Shown here one piece after another: positions 5,026 through 5,421 of a stretch of DNA of 5,421 bases. The position numbers and the translations under genes were made by a program. Within the stretch, counting starts at the first letter, position 1. The number at the start of each line of letters is the position of its first letter. The notes under the pieces were generated by a model. The model had not been told where the DNA came from. It searched no databases and saw nothing but the letters and a program-made list of their open reading frames with translations. The DNA comes from Bacillota bacterium. GTDB lineage: Bacteria > Bacillota > Clostridia > Lutisporales > Lutisporaceae. Location: positions 1-5,421 of the forward strand of contig JALNWH010000123.1 of NCBI GenBank assembly GCA_023230985.1, in the 5' to 3' direction.

Positions 5026-5045
5026 TTCCGGAGTCCTTTCCGGAA
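5026..5045 (-). promoter_or_regulatory. Leader hairpin with GGA loop next to the flagellin ribosome site (possible CsrA site)
   Basis: TTCCGGA (5039-5045) and TCCGGAA (5026-5032) form a perfect 7-bp stem presenting AAGGAC in a 6-nt loop. The stem ends 11 nt before the AAGGAGG ribosome site, itself a GGA-containing sequence. A GGA in a hairpin loop plus a second GGA in the Shine-Dalgarno is the arrangement by which CsrA represses hag translation in Bacillus subtilis. Whether CsrA acts here is inferred. Confidence 0.5.
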
Positions 5046-5121
5046 TTTATTTGCAAAGATGTCACTTCTCATGCCATGGGCCCTATGGTTTTTGAAATGT
5101 CATCTATTGCTTTCATAATTT

Positions 5122-5149
5122 ATATCGGAGGAATGTTTATGGAACTTTA
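5122..5149 (-). promoter_or_regulatory. SigD (sigma-28) promoter of the flagellin gene
   Basis: Minus-strand TAAA (5146-5149), a 16-nt spacer and TCCGATAT (5122-5129) match the SigD consensus TAAA-N15/16-GCCGATAT with one deviation. The start would be near 5115, giving a leader of about 115 nt. This fits a late flagellar gene. Confidence 0.8.
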
Positions 5150-5205
5150 GAGTTTTTTAGAATATTTTGCGAGTTTTATCAAAGGGTTGGAATGGAGATT
5201 TATAT

Positions 5206-5229
5206 ACGGGCGAATGAATCCGCCTCTAC
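5206..5229. repeat. Imperfect palindrome, REP-like
   Basis: GGGCG (5208-5212) and CGCCT (5221-5225) flank AATGAATC, in GC-rich DNA that stands out from its surroundings. It begins 18 nt after the HicB stop codon on the minus strand. It could act as a weak terminator, but no clear T-run follows. The wording resembles short intergenic palindromes common in clostridial genomes. Positions 5150-5205 show nothing else. Confidence 0.4.
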
Positions 5230-5243
5230 GGTGGTTGAGGGAG

Positions 5244-5421
5244 TTATCGTTGTATATTGAGTTGATTTAGCAAAGCTTCCTGCAACACTTTGGAAAAATT
5301 TATTTCGGCTTTAATTGCTTCTTCATTTAACCAACTTGGTATTGTGCAATTCTTCCTTACTGACCTATTATCGTGTTTTCTTCTATATTCATCAAAATCT
5401 ATATCTACCAAAGTATAAATA
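5244..5421 (-). CDS. hicB: HicB-family antitoxin, C-terminal 58 codons (start beyond the window)
   Basis: Open from the window edge to a TAA at 5244. The visible protein starts LVDIDFDEYRRK and continues RKNCTIPSWLNEEAIKAEIN and NFSKVLQEALLNQLNI. The T-(I)P-WLN-EA----INFSKVLQEAL pattern is the DNA-binding ribbon-helix-helix end of clostridial-type HicB proteins, which neutralise the HicA mRNA-cleaving toxin and repress their own operon. The N-terminal HicA-binding half and any hicA gene (usually upstream of hicB) are off-window, so whether the toxin is present is unknown. It could also be an orphan HicB-like regulator. It reads toward the flagellin gene but is separated from it by that gene's own promoter. 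Confidence 0.75.
   Translation of the reverse strand, partial: IYTLVDIDFDEYRRKHDNRSVRKNCTIPSWLNEEAIKAEINFSKVLQEALLNQLNIQR

Noticed and set aside
5001..5072. Longer flagellin start at the ATG at 5072
   Set aside because: It would add 24 residues unknown in flagellins and translate through the leader hairpin and the ribosome site; the ATG at 5000 has an ideal AAGGAGG and the canonical MRINNN start.
5001..5115. c-di-GMP riboswitch in the flagellin leader or ahead of the intron
   Set aside because: This was tempting because of the nearby GGDEF gene and the known riboswitch-group I ribozyme pairing in Clostridioides difficile. However, no GEMM-I or c-di-GMP-II core motifs were found in the leader or between exon and intron core.

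Overview
The window looks like part of the chromosome of a motile, low-GC anaerobic Firmicute, most likely a clostridial (possibly thermophilic) lineage. The reasons are strong AGGAGG-type ribosome binding sites, AT-rich codon use, a Firmicutes-style flagellin behind a SigD-like promoter, a bacteriohemerythrin, and short dispersed palindromic repeats with a GTCATTCTGA core. The species cannot be named from the sequence alone.

Layout. Positions 1-1131 (minus) hold the first 377 codons of a cytoplasmic PAS-PAS-GGDEF protein; the window edge falls just before the expected GGDEF signature. Positions 1265-1391 carry a dispersed repeat. Positions 1398-2213 (minus) are a two-gene operon, bacteriohemerythrin followed by a stand-alone tandem-CBS protein, behind a good SigA-type promoter. 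A divergent intergenic region of about 330 bp leads to a plus-strand gene (2543-3085) for a 180-residue lysine-rich protein of unknown function, with a perfect SigD-type -10 element (GCCGATAT) just upstream. Its 3' side has a second copy of the repeat and a hairpin terminator. Positions 3288-5149 (minus) are the flagellin transcription unit: SigD promoter, leader hairpin with GGA in its loop, a 429-codon flagellin frame, a group I intron, a second flagellin C-terminal segment and a strong terminator. Positions 5244-5421 (minus) are the C-terminal 58 codons of a HicB-family antitoxin.

The most interesting system is the flagellin 3' end. A compact ORF-less group I intron of about 339 nt (P, Q, R and S elements, P3, P7 and P8 are all readable) starts inside the last codons of the flagellin gene. 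Downstream of it lies a second, 84 % identical copy of the last 14 flagellin codons plus stop. The unspliced message already encodes a complete flagellin ending QLLG. The splice supported by P1 pairing and frame would remove the stop and add a duplicated C-terminal tail ending QLLR (443 residues). The two tail copies differ almost only at synonymous positions, so the second one looks selected for translation. This suggests RNA splicing that chooses between two flagellin C-termini rather than an intron that merely interrupts a gene.

The genes share a loose theme of motility and environmental sensing: flagellin, a second candidate SigD gene, a diguanylate-cyclase-type protein, and an O2- or redox-related hemerythrin with a nucleotide-binding-type CBS partner. 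Any functional link between them is inference from proximity.
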